Assembly: GCF_945859705.1 (NCBI RefSeq)
Contig: NC_079135.1
Span: 78,934,253 to 78,998,252, forward strand
DNA from: Episyrphus balteatus
Lineage: Eukaryota > Arthropoda > Insecta > Diptera > Syrphidae
Length of the DNA stretch: 64,000 nucleotides
Direction of reading: 5' to 3'
Part shown: one piece after another, positions 43,845 through 56,136 of the stretch
Layout of the letters: every line of letters begins with the position of its first letter
Position numbering within the stretch: the stretch's first letter is position 1
Program-made: the position numbers and the translations under genes
Notes under the pieces: generated by a model
What the model was told of the DNA's origin: nothing
The model's input: the letters and a program-made list of their open reading frames with translations, nothing else
The model's database searches: none

Positions 43845-46800
43845 GTCAAAAAATATTTTTCAACAAATTATTTTTTTCAATTTCATTTTCAATTTAGTAA
43901 GATGTGATCTTTTCGAAATTGGTTTATCTAAAACTTAAACGATATTTATCAATAAAATGTTCAAATAAACTCAAAAGAATTGGATTTTGCTCATAAAAAA
44001 GTTCAAAGAAGTAAGTCATTTAGACCTGCAGAAATATGGTGTTTTATTTCATCTCAAAAGTTCAAACGCTCACAACAGAAAAACTGTTCGATGAATAAAT
44101 CTGTAATTTTGCAAATTAATTTTAAGTATTTTAGACTTCAATAATTAAGCCTCAGTTTAATCTTATCACCCATAGAAATAAAATAGAGGTACATTTTCTA
44201 AAAAAACCGTAAAAATGCCTATTTTGATAGCTTTTCTAAATTAATCTCAAAAATTAGAAAACATTTTGTTTAACAAAGCAAACTTAATTCCTTTGTAGAG
44301 AATTGAATGAATGTGTCCTTGAATATTCTGTACAGTGATCCCTTGTTGAGATATTGAAAGTCAAAGTCAAAAGTATGATTTTTGGTTTGATGACTGATAT
44401 TGCATTCTAAAAACAAACTTAGAAGTTTGAAACAAAATTAATCTTAAAGATAAATAAATAGCCTTTCTAAAAATAATAATCATTGTATCAGAAAAAATGC
44501 TCCCACTTTTTTAAGAGACAAGTAAAAACATAACAAAAAAATTGGAAAATTTTTGTTTTTGAACAATTCCAACGATTTAGCTATTTTACAATGAGAAAGA
44601 AAATATTTTTACATTTAATCCTGAAACTAGAAGAATAGAGCTTTTACATGCTTTTTATTTTGTCATGATGCGATCATTTTTTACTGAGATACAGCCTATC
44701 GAAAATCACTAAAAAAATCACGATTTTTTTTGTTCCCTTAATTTTTTGGGCTAGTGTATTTTTGTTTTGTACAACTTAAATCTTGTTGGAAACAATAAAC
44801 AAAATTAAAACAAAATGCTTATAAAACTGGATAACAACTTCTTAAATGGTTTTGATAAGAAAAATACAATTTGGTAATTTCTGATAAAAAAATTAATTCT
44901 GAAAACATATGCATTTTATATCGTCAGAAGGAATTTTTTTAAAAGTATTATACCTCAAAAATATTCATTTGTGACCTGCATGAAAAATAATCATTAGTTT
45001 TGTGTCAGAATTTTCGTTTATTTTTTTTTCAATCTGAAATCTTTTCCCGCTTTGAATTTTGTTTTCATTAGCTATTTGGATAAATGTATCCACTTGTTAA
45101 ACGTTATCGCACTTTTATTATTTTTAAATGTATTTCGAATAAATACAATTGATTGAGCGAAACCAAACAAATAAATCTAAGCAATCAAATTTCTTAAAAT
45201 GAGAATATTATCGGCACTACACACAAAATTCTACAATGATTACTGAAACTGTATTAAAGAGCCTCCCTTAAAAATGAACAGAATGGTCGCTTTGCTTCAA
45301 AGTCAGAAACCCATGGTTTTCCTCTGTGGCGGTGACTGTGGGTTACCCTATATTTCGAGTTTAAAAAAATTAGATAAAATAAAATTTATATTGTTTTCTC
45401 AAAAACAATTTTATTGTTGCAAAGTTCACAAAGCAGTTTTGTTTTGAAAAAATAAACATTTTTTTATTTTCTGTTTTTTTTTATGAAACTTTGGTTTTTA
45501 GTAAGCATTAACAAATATCTAAAAACTTAATTTTCAAAAAGGTATTTTCTCTGGAAAATTCAGAAGAAAATATTTTGATTCGCTTCATAAATATTTGCTA
45601 GAAGACATCTGTAGTGCTGAGAAATAGGTGTAAACTAGACAATATATCAAAAATCTTATGAAGATTTATTGGCAGAATTCTAAATTAAATTAGCTTAACC
45701 CTATCTAAATTCTTTCAAAAACCACCCAATATATTCACCATTAATCATTTTGCTTACAACACACATATGAATACAACAAATAATTAAATCATCCCAGCTT
45801 CCGCCTATAAAATGGATTTCTTTTTTTCTTTCTTCCCCACATGTAGACAGTGAATAACCCCTTGAAAAAAAGAGAAGCGTGTCAAACTGTCTTATGATAT
45901 TTATTTTCGTCCATCCATAAATAGTCCAATTAAATGAAATACAAATCACCAGTTTTAATGGAATTTTAAAATGCCACTAAGAGCCTATTGTGACATTAGC
46001 AATTGGACATATTCGACACTAAATACCAGCCCAATCTCATTCTTTTTAAAAATCCATTATTCGTGTCACCCCTGCCGACATACTCATTTGTTTCTTTCTC
46101 TTTTTTTTATAATTAAAAGTCTTTAATTCACAGCAAATATCAACAAAATTTATGTGTGTGATTTAAATAGATAAGAGATATTTGCGATTAATCATTTAAT
46201 TTAATTTGAAACCAAACAGAAAGGCCAAAAGTATTTAGGTAGAACTAAGAATCATCGAAAAAATACTATTTTAACAGAAAAAAAAAACAATACACAATGT
46301 TACCTAGAAATGCATCTGGTCTCGCTATGTCTGTGCGAAAAAGGCCATTTTCCACAAATCGTAAATTTTAAACCAAAAAAAAAAATAAATAAATAAATAA
46401 GAAAATACAACATTTCAACGTTCGTAAATAAACAAAGCGCCAACAACTATACAATTCGAGATACAATATACGATCGTGAATTTGTTTTCTTAAGCACGAA
46501 CCGGGCAAACGCATGGATGGCTCCTGGTCGAATTTATACTTGAGGCAGATGAATTATGAGAGCAGGCATTTAAATTGGGTGTTCGACGGTCTTTGGTGTT
46601 TTTGTTTTGCTTGGTGGAACTGAAAATGTGCCAGAGCCAGCAGCAAAGATTTCAAGTTTGTAGATCGTGCCAAAAAACTAATAAAATTGAACTTTTTTTT
46701 TTATAATTTACTAATAGAATTAAGAATGTTTAATTAAATATGAACAAGAACATGGAGGAAGAAGTTTTATAATTTCATAAACAAGTACGTAAATACTTTG

Positions 46801-46928
46801 AAAAAATTTGTCGCTCTGAATTTAATTTTAATGAAAACATAAGCCTTATGTATGACACTTGGTTGCCAGACATTATTAGAATTGTAACCAAATTCACTAT
46901 AATATTTAATTTTATTTATATAATTATT
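43845..46928 (+). other. Netrin intron, AT-rich stretch
   Basis: No gene or clear repeat. Short frames (for example 45701-45949, minus) lack domains. A somewhat less AT-rich part at about 46430-46660 is unique-looking. Confidence 0.5.
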
Positions 46929-46936
46929 ATGTAGGT
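46929..46936. repeat. 8-bp target duplication of palindrome element 1 (left)
   Basis: ATGTAGGT, repeated exactly at 48282-48289 directly after the element. Confidence 0.85.
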
Positions 46937-48281
46937 TAGACTGGGCCAAAAAAATAAAATATTTTTTTTTTGAAAGTTACTTCGAAAATCTTGTTCAGGA
47001 TGATGAAAAAAAAATTTGGTGAAAATTTGAGCCGTTAAAAAAAATTTTAAGAGGTCTATCATCGGTGTTTTTTATTTTTATACATGATATGATGTTTTAC
47101 AACAGAACTGCTAGACGATCAAAGTAAAAAAAATTTCTGTTCATTTTTTCTTATATAAAATTAAATTTCCTACAAAAAAGATCTAATTGAAAATTTTCGT
47201 CAGACGAGCCGTATTCGAGTAATTAAGCTTTTTAAATCGTAGTGTTTTTTCAATTTGCCTGTTTCACTTTGGAATTTTGTGATGAGCAAATAAGTGAATA
47301 GAAAAATAAAACCTCGACAGATTCTTATAGGAAATTTAATTCATTACAAAAAAGGTCTTCTAGTAATTTTCCCTAAATTGAGTTTTGAAGATGTTATTCA
47401 CGATTTAAATCGAGAAAAAAATTAAAAAATCAATTTTCAATTTCAAAATTTTCTAATTCACTGAAAATTCAATATTTTCAAATTAGCAAGATGTTTTCTT
47501 GTAGGGAATTAAACGTTCTATAAAAAGTTCCTTCGCAGCAAATTAATTGCTTTAACCGTTTAGAAGATAATCGTATTCAAATCGCAAATGCATACTTGTC
47601 ATAAGAAAATTATTGAAATCAGTGGGCATTGGTTTTGATACGAATATCTTCTTAACGGTTAAAGCAATTAATTTGCTGCCAAGGAACTTTTTATAGAACG
47701 TTTAATTCCCTACAAGAAAACATCTTGCTAATTTGAAAATATTGAATTTTCAGTGAATTAGAAAATTTTGAAATTGAAAATTGATTTTTTAATTTTTTTC
47801 TCGATTTAAATCGTGAATAACTTCTTCAAAACTCAATTTAGGGAAAATTACTAGAAGACCTTTTTTGTAGAGAATTAAATTTCCTATAAGAATCTGTCGA
47901 GGTTTTATTTTTCTATTCACTTATTTGCTCATCACAAAATTCCAAAGTGAAACAGGCAAATTGAAAAAACACTTCGATTTAAAAGAGCTTAATTACTCGA
48001 ATACGGCTCGTCTGACGAAAATTTTCAATTAGATCTTTTTTGTAGGAAATTTAATTTTATATAAGAAAAAATGAACAGAAATTTTTTTTACTTTGATCGT
48101 CTAGCAGTTCTGTTGTCAAACATCATATCATGTATAAAAATAAAAAACACCGATGATAGACCTCTTAAAATTTTTTTTAACGGCTCAAATTTTCACCAAA
48201 TTTTTTTTTTTCATCATCCTGAACAAGATTTTCGAAGTAACTTTAAAAAAAAAAAATATTTTATTTTTTTGGCCCAGTCTA
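46937..48281. mobile_element. Foldback-type element 1, 1345-bp full-length palindrome
   Basis: The whole element is an inverted repeat. The left arm starts TAGACTGGGCC and the right arm ends with its exact complement, over at least 24 identical terminal bases; similarity continues inward for more than 600 bp with scattered substitutions. Arms nearly meet at about 47609 around TTATTGAAATCAGTG. An exact 8-bp direct repeat (ATGTAGGT) flanks it. Terminal TAG/CTA and 8-bp duplications are typical of hAT transposons. The element has no transposase, so it must have moved in trans. It shares its centre with element 2 at 51552. Confidence 0.92.
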
Positions 48282-48289
48282 ATGTAGGT
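48282..48289. repeat. 8-bp target duplication of palindrome element 1 (right)
   Basis: ATGTAGGT, the second copy of the direct repeat flanking the 1345-bp palindrome. Confidence 0.85.
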
Positions 48290-48655
48290 ACATATTATGT
48301 ACAATGTTTATAGGGACACGTATTAATGCAAATTTAATTTTTTAATTGCTGAATTAAAAAAACACGTAAACATTATGAGGAAATGAATTTTAATTATTTT
48401 GATCTAGATAAGAATTATTTTAGTATAAAAATGATAAATATTTATAACATATTAACGCAATTATTAGCTAATTTGATTAGTAAAACAACGGGAAACAACA
48501 AAGGCATCTTATTGTGAGCCTCCTCTCTTTGTTCCCTATTTATTTTTTTAAGCAATTTGATATTACCTATAGATTTATTTCAAAATAATAAATAATTACC
48601 TAATTTTCTATACCGATAAAATGTTTTTAATTTTTTTAAATTAAGTATAGGTGCA
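48290..48655 (+). other. Netrin intron, short AT-rich spacer
   Basis: Nothing recognised between palindrome element 1 and the minus-strand GTCT-type element. Confidence 0.5.
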
Positions 48656-49672
48656 GGTTAATTTCTTTTATAGGGATGCATTTTTAGAAAAAAAAATTCA
48701 AAATCGTTAGAGCCATTTTTTAAAAAATTAATTTTTTATAAATATGTAATTTTTTGAAAGAAAGTTTTTAAATGAAGTTGGTATGCATTTTTTGACAATA
48801 ATTAATCAACCCCTAAAACACCTAAAAGTTCAAAAAAGATCAAGCCCCCTTTTCAAAAATTCGATTTTTCAAAAAAAATTCAATTTTTTCAATCAAAAAA
48901 CTAAGAAAAAAGTAAACAGTTTAATTTCTTTTAAGTGATGTATTTTTAGAAAAAAAAAATGTTCAAAATCGTTAGAGCTGTTTTTTATAAATAATTATTT
49001 GTTAAAAAAGTTTTTAAATAAAGGTGGTATGCCATTTTTTGACAATTATAAATCAAGACCTAAAAACACCTAAAAGTTCAAAAAAGACTAATGTCGCCTT
49101 TTCGAAAATTCGAATTTTCAAAAAAAATTTTCAATTTTTTTAATTAAAAAAAAAAATTTTTATATAAAAACCTAAAAGTGCTTTTGTGTAAGAATTTTTT
49201 CTGAAATTAAGCCAATCGTTTGAGAGAGAATCAGGTTAAAAAATTACGTTTCTACGGGAGGTGCCTACCGTTAAAAAAAAAAATTGAAAAAAAAAATTTA
49301 TAAATGGATAAACCTTGTCTTACAACTAATATTTGAATTTTTGATCAAAATCGTAGGAGCCGTTTTTGAGAAAATTAATTAATTCCAAATTTGGTATTAT
49401 TGGTCCTAAAAAATTAATTCCAAAAACTCCTCTGTACAAGACCCAAAAACTGCTACATATGTACAAAGTTTGAAATTGATCTGCCGAATCATTTAGGCTG
49501 TAGCTCTTTATACTGACCGAAAGACATCTTGACGCCTGACAGACAGGCAAGAGGCAGACTGACTTTCGAGACCCACTTTTTTCGCATTAGCATCATAATG
49601 TCATGTTTGATTGTTACCTTAACTTTTTTTACGAATGCATAACTTGATCGCAAATAATAAATGTAAGTGAAA
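48656..49672 (-). mobile_element. GTCT-microsatellite element, copy E (old, reversed)
   Basis: Read on minus: TTGCGATCAAGTTATGCATTCG, TGACATTATGATG, AAAAAAGTGGGTC, a degenerate GTCTGCCTCTTGCCTGTCTG tract, AGAGCTACAGCCTAAA, then CGTTAGAGCC-type modules. Closest to copy A (shared CAAGTTATGCATTCG). The distal hairpin tail is not evident. Confidence 0.65.
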
Positions 49673-49843
49673 ATTTTTTTGAGTTTCAAAACTTCAATGA
49701 AGCATTTTTATATTGAACTCTGCTTAAAAATGGTAAATGAAAACCTTACTTTCATTTGAAAAAATGTAGGTGTTTCCTTATTTTTTTAATAATTTTTATT
49801 TTCCTAAATTAAATCCTAAATAAAAATAGAAAAGATATGTAAC

Positions 49844-50835
49844 ATTTTTACTTGCGATATAGGTACTATAGGGCAAGTTTAGGATTCGTAAAAAAAAATC
49901 GAACTCGAGATAACAATTTTACATGACATTAGGATGATGGAGAATGCCAAAAAAGTGGGTCCGGCAATTCTGTCTGTCTGTCTGTCTGTCTGTCTGTGTG
50001 TCTGTCTCTATCTGGAGATGCAGCCTAAACGAGTGAAGTGATTTTCTTCAAACTTGGTAGTTAGCAGTTTTTGGTGATTCCCTAGAGGGGAAATTGAAAT
50101 TTTTTTTTTATGACCAAAACTAACGGTACCTGCCATATAACGGAAATAGAAAAGTTATTTTTTTTCAAAAACGGCTCTAACGATTTTGATTAAAATTTTT
50201 GTGTGTAGTACTACACATAAGGGCCAACTTTTTAAGTAAAAAAAATATTTTTTGTACCGTTATTAATTAATTATATTTTTCGTTTCTGAATATCTCGTAC
50301 AACATTAACCCGATTTAAATGAAAATTTTTATACAAAATTGTGTAAGTAAAGATAATATTAAAATTTTAGAAAATTTTCAAAAAACGCATTTTTGGTTTT
50401 TTAAAAAATATTTCAAAATTTTTTTTTGAAAAATCAATTTTTTGAAAACGGATCAATGAAAAATTTTGAAATTTAGTTTTTATGTGTAAATTAATTATTT
50501 CTTCAAAATGGCATACCAACTTTTTTTTTGAAAAATGTTAAAAAATTTGTATACATAAAAAATTATTTTTTTAAAAAACGGCTCCTACAATTTTCGAAAA
50601 TTTTTTTCTAAAAATACCTTTTTATGCAAGAAATAAAATGGCATATTTGTTTTTTTTTGTTAAGATAATTTATAACGGAGTTTAATTAATTATAAAAACA
50701 GATTTAATTTTTTTATACTACTTATGAAATTTCTTCAAAATATCAAATTTTAAATTTCTTGAATAAAAAGCTTTAACATTATAGTTACTTTAAGCATAAG
50801 AGCAAGTACGTGCGACCCCAGTCGTGCAATTTATT
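49844..50835 (+). mobile_element. GTCT-microsatellite element, copy D
   Basis: Complete copy, nearly identical to copy C except for a short microsatellite (about nine units, one GTGT interruption, 49971-50008) and a changed ACGGTAC site (TTATTAATTAATTATAT near 50265). Ends with the conserved hairpin at 50810-50827. Confidence 0.82.
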
Positions 50836-51543
50836 TCATAATACATCCCAACCGTAAGTACGGTTTTACTGTTTTGAGATATAGCTTGTAGAAGAAGAAT
50901 GATTTTCGAAAGAAGAAAGATAATAATAAGTTAAGAATCTATAACAAACTAATCGGCCAAAAAAAGTTTTTAAAAAAATCACTCATACGCCATACAACAT
51001 TTAAAAAAAAAATCTGTTTTTTTTAGTTATCGTGTGTCCTTTCGAAACAATAGCTCTTACTTACTTTTATGAAAACAGGTTTCCTTACATTATTATAGGT
51101 ATGAATTTATTTAAATATTTCTTACTTGTAATTACAACTTAATTCTTTTTTAGACAACTTTCAAGTGATTCTAATATTTTTTGGATGTACTTTAATATTC
51201 AGAAAATTTTTCAATTGCTGAACTTCAAAGATAACAAGTGTATTTCCTTTCGTTTGAAATCTATTCAAAACGTTAAAATTCCCAAAGATATCTTCATTCC
51301 CATCCTCATATTTTTTTTTCTAAATTCCTAACTGTAGGTATCTGTCATATTAAGGGTGGTCTATACTCCCTTACGGCCTTCAAATAACATCACACAGAAA
51401 AAGTATGTAGATCACATTCAAAACAATCCCCTTTTATTTGACAAATAAAAAGTCATAAAGTACTTCCCGAATAAAAGATAAAAAAATCCGTTTTTAATTA
51501 CCCTGTTGTTCCGCATTATTTAAAGCACAAAGTGTTGTAGTCC
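50836..51543 (+). other. Netrin intron spacer
   Basis: AT-rich with no gene recognised. Confidence 0.5.
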
Positions 51544-51551
51544 ATATACAC
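51544..51551. repeat. 8-bp target duplication of palindrome element 2 (left)
   Basis: ATATACAC, repeated exactly at 52891-52898. Confidence 0.87.
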
Positions 51552-52890
51552 TAGGGTGGGTCAAAAAAATCGAAATTCCTTTTTTTGATTTGGTACTCCG
51601 AAAAATCGATTGCTAGACCCCTCTAGAATATACACACCAAATATGAGCTCTTTATATTAATGGGAAAGTCCTCCGCTTTGCAATTTTCCATTTTTACATC
51701 AAGCTTCTACTAAAAAAAATAATTTTTTTATTAATTGACTTTTTAGCAAATTTCTTTTCATATTCTTGTAGGAAATTGACTCTACAAAAAAGGCCTTATA
51801 CACTTTTTTCGTTTATCTAACCGTTGAATAGATATTTGAGGTCCAAAAATCGAGAAAATCTTTAAAAATTCGTTTTTTGTTCTTAATTTTGTAATAAATT
51901 GAAAAATTATAATAATCAAACGCGGAAGACATATTCTTGTTGGAAATTGATTGCTCCACAAAAAAGGTCTAATTAACTTTTTTCATTAATCTAACCATTC
52001 TAAAGATATTCGAGGTCAAAGTTTAAAAAAAATATAAAATCATTTTATATTTTTAAAAAATTTCCAATTCACTGAAACTTCATTATTTTCAAATTAACAA
52101 GATATATTCTTGTAGGGGCTTAAACGTTCTACAAAAAATTCCTTGGAATCAAATTGATTGCTTTAACCGTTTAGAAGATATTCGTATCCAAATCGCAATG
52201 CATACGGGTCATAAGAAAACTATTGAAATCAGTGAGCATTGGTTTGGATACGAATATCTTCTAAACGGTTAAAGCAATCAATTTGATTCCAAGGAATTTT
52301 TTGTAGAAAGTTTAAGCCCCTACAAGAATATGTCTTTCTAATTTGAAAATAATGAAGTTTCAGTGAATTAGAAATTTTTTAAAAATATAAAATGTTTTTA
52401 TATTTTTTTTTTAACTTTGACCTCGAATATCTTTAGAATGGTTAGATTAATGAAAAAAGTTAATTAGACCTTTTTTGTGGAGCAATCAATTTAGAACAAG
52501 AATATGTCTTCCGCGTTTGATTATTATAATTTTTTCAATTTGTTACAAAATTAAGAACAAAAAAAGAATTTTTAAAGATTTTCTCGATTTTTGGACCTCA
52601 AATATCTATTCAACGGTTAGATAAACGAAAAAAGTGTGCAAGGCCTTTTTTGTAGAGCGTTCAATTTCCTATAAGAATATGAAAAGAAATTTGCTAAAAA
52701 GTTAAATTATAAAAAAATTATTTTTTTTTTTGTAGTATCTTGATGTAAAAATGGAAAATTGCAAAGCGGAGGAACTTCCCATTAATATAAAGAGCTCATA
52801 TTTGGTGTGTATATTCTAGAGGTGTCTAGCAATCGATTTTTCGGAGTACCAAATCAAAAAAAAGAATTTCGATTTTTTTGACCCACCCTA
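51552..52890. mobile_element. Foldback-type element 2, 1339-bp full-length palindrome
   Basis: Starts TAGGGTGGGTC and ends with the complement of the same sequence. Arms of about 650 bp pair over their full length around a centre near 52221 (ACTATTGAAATCAGTGAGC). The exact 8-bp repeat ATATACAC flanks both ends. Each arm contains three related modules of about 171 bp that begin ATATTCTTGTAGG or ATATTCTTGTTGG (51760, 51931, 52104) and contain CTACAAAAAA and CTAACCGTTNNNNAGATATTCG-like sequence. Non-coding. Terminal form and duplication length suggest hAT-type mobilisation; the arm organisation resembles Drosophila FB elements. Confidence 0.93.
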
Positions 52891-52898
52891 ATATACAC
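52891..52898. repeat. 8-bp target duplication of palindrome element 2 (right)
   Basis: ATATACAC, the second copy of the flanking direct repeat. Confidence 0.87.
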
Positions 52899-53154
52899 CT
52901 TTACATATGGTCCATATTTACCACCATTAACTTTGTCTAACCTGTAGAATGAAAAATTTAATTGGGGTGAAATATATTCCATACCTATATTTGCCAGTCA
53001 GAGATCTAATTTCTGTATGATCATTAGATTCGGCTACTTGAGCTTTCAAGCAAAAAGTCTGATAAAATTTCACGATTCCCTATAACCCTCATGAATCTTT
53101 TTCTACAAAAGATTATAAACATGAATTTTTAATATCGTCTAATATTTAATGCTC

Positions 53155-53258
53155 ACTTAGGTCCATTTTCTTCACTCGGAGTTGAACATAACTTGAGAAT
53201 TTTTAATATAAAAATTCTCAAGTTTTGTTCAACTCCGAGTGAAGAAAATGGACCTTAG
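53155..53258. repeat. 104-bp palindrome
   Basis: Arms of about 48 bp (AGGTCCATTTTCTTCACTCG, GAGTTGAACA, AACTTGAGAATTTTTA) around an ATATA centre, with only one internal mismatch seen (CATAAC against CAAAAC). No relation to the larger palindromes was noticed. Confidence 0.88.
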
Positions 53259-56136
53259 TCCTTTGCTTGTGTGTCTCTCTCTTAAATGTTATATGGTATC
53301 CCCAAAAATGTTGCCAAATTATTTCAAATGTGTCGTTTTCAAAAGCTTATTCCCGTAGACAAATTACTCATTGAGAGTATCTGTTGAGTTTTTGAGTGTC
53401 TATATATAATATCTTCCTCTGTCCTCTCAAAGAAAACACAACACACTAACTAAACAAACGAGTAGATGATAAAGGTACTATAGTACGTGTAGGTATGTAT
53501 ATTAGGGATAACAAGAACCTACAGATCCAGCCAGGATTCACTCGGTCGTATGTGGCAATGGCACTGGTTCAACATAATCGCACACAAAAAGCAACCAGTC
53601 AAATGCTACCCTTCTCTATTTGTCATGTAATTCAAGTCATTGTGATTGTAAGGGCAAAAGACCATTATCCCATTCATTCATAATAATCGTATCGTAACGT
53701 AGAGTAAGGTAAAGCGTTAGGTATAGGCATCAGGTACAAATAAGGTAAAAACCATCCCCTTTTACTGGCGATGATGGGAGACTGAAGTGTGCTTTTTGTT
53801 TGAGAAGAGAGTTTGTTGTGCCTTCCGTCGACTGTCGTTTGTTTTTGTTATTGTTTTTGTAGCAAAAAGGTGTCCTTTGTCGTCCTTTAATTGCTATTTA
53901 CAGAGAATTCTGCTAATTCCCATCTCCTTTTTACCATATCAACTGGCAATATGGCCCCCATATCCCTTTCCCCCACATATGTATGTATATCTGCAAATAA
54001 TTTGCATTGTATCTGCGGCACTTGACATTCGTTTATTTGGCTGCAACAACGGCAACAGTTCAGCCAGCTCCTTGGTGAACGAGCGAGCGTGTGGCACTGT
54101 GCTTCTTCAGCCGGCATAAAGAGTCGGTGTAAAGCACCGAATAAGTGTTAACAGATACAACATACATCATTTGTGTTGATGGCACAATCATAATGCAAAT
54201 GTCGGAGAGTCTCCGTGTTGGAGTCTGGAGTTTTCCAAGCCATCTATTATAGACTGGGCACTGGGCAGGTGCGCGGGCATATCGCAGGTCGACCGCGACG
54301 ATCAGTATACATCTTAGCCATCTCGCCAGATACAAAGATACTACTTGTTCGGCTAAAACCTTCTCTCCGTCTCCGCCATAGACTTGGTTGTTATCTAGCA
54401 GAAGCGGCTTCGACTTTGAGTGCAATAAAACACTATGTATGCGATTGTGAGCGATGGTTTATGTTGGTTGTTTGGCACTTGGTGCGCTGGCCTGGAACTC
54501 GTCCTAGGTTTGTTTTGTTTTTGCGCAAATTGCATATTTACATTTCGTTTAGAGAGCTCTGTGTGGAGATCTGATGGCGGCGCGGCGGTGAGCGGTAGTT
54601 GGTATCCTTTTATTCACTGCTCCTCATACTCAGTATTGAAGGCAGCTGGCTGGGTGCCGACACCATAAGATGGAGAGCTAATCTCTGCTGTATATACGGC
54701 TTTTTGTTGTTTACCAACATTTTGTACTTTTTTATGGCGGACTCACCTCTTTAATTCCATTTGATGATGCGATTCGGTTGGCGTACGATTAAGTGATGTC
54801 GACAACACAACGACGATGGTGGCGGTAGACTTCTATTGATGAGTATCATAGAGAAGCGATATATTCTTCGAAGAGCCATCAGCTGGAATTGATATGTCGA
54901 CAGTTGGCCGAATTTTTTGATCTACGCTGTGATTAGGTGTGAACGAATGAGCAATCAAGATTGTTGCTTTTGGACGGAAATTAATTCTTCCATCGAGAGT
55001 GTGAGCGCCCCCAGACACTACCTCTATTAGACTTTGCCTTAAATTGTTTATGATATGACTCAAAAGGCTAAAAACTGCCTGAAGATATATTTATTTTCGA
55101 ATTTGTGACGCACAAATAATATGGAAGCAAGGGGGAGTCTTTTCTTTTTTTCTGGAACACTCGATCTTCTACTCGTGGGATGCTGAGTGATTGGACTCAT
55201 TATTTCTTGTTTGATTTGAATGTTCCTTTGGGATTGAGGGCTTGTATATCGAAACACACACGCACTACCCAAGAATATTATAGGTAAAATAAACCATCAA
55301 AATGAGGTGTGATCATTAAATTTAATTTCCTTCAAGATGAGTTAGTATGAACATGAGTGCCCAGACTCAGGGCATTGTATATTATTCTGTTCTCATATCA
55401 AATGAAGAAGAAGAAATGAAACAAGTGAAAAGCTTTTTGAAGAAGAACTCTCGATTTGATATGCAATGTGCATTCTTGTAAAAATATAAAAAAAATTTTT
55501 TGTAACATTTCAACTTTGAAGAAAAAACACAAATTTATTGATATTTTCAGGGCATTAGGTACTTCCTCCCTCGCTCATATGGAAAAGTGGAAGATACTAT
55601 TAAAAATGTTTGTGTTAAAAAGGTATTTAGACAGAATTTTACAAAAGATACAAAGTGTGGTGTGGTCTTTAATTAATGTTTTTATTGCTTACATTTGAGG
55701 AATATCTATAAATAGAGGGAAGAGGAAATACTCCTAGGTATAGGAATGTGTTCGACACTAATGGATCACTTAGGCTGTTTACACTTAAAGTTGTAAACAC
55801 AAGTTATTGGAAGAAATTAAAATAGGTATTTTTTTCCTTTTCTTGTTATTATATTTTTTTGAAATGAAATCATGTCAGTTATGTTATAGTTTGTTTAAAG
55901 TGAACTATTTTTGAAAATTTTATTACAGATTATTATCCATGGATTTATTCTTTATCGTTTAGATGGGTTTTTTTTTTTTTAAGTTGTTTAAGAAGCAAGT
56001 TGGAATTCCTAAGATCAACGTTGACAAGAAATAAAATTAAATAAAATATGTTTTATCTTTGAAATATTTGTTTATGTTATTTTACGTCGAAGTTGAAATT
56101 TTAGAGAATCAGAATCTGAATTCCGTAAACGAAAAA
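53259..56136 (+). other. Netrin intron with a less AT-rich island (about 53.4-55.3 kb)
   Basis: Markedly different from the surrounding A/T-rich DNA: unique-looking, richer in G+C, with no tandem or inverted repeats. Several overlapping open frames of 60-120 codons on both strands (for example 54060-54425 minus, 54215-54574 plus) share the same bases, which is what low stop-codon density gives and is not proof of coding. No domain or clear exon borders were recognised. It could be intronic regulatory DNA, an alternative first exon or a nested gene. Confidence 0.5.

Noticed and set aside
48071..48313. 80-codon frame in palindrome element 1
   Set aside because: It lies in the right arm of an inverted repeat, and its mirror in the left arm is not kept as a frame; no domain is seen.
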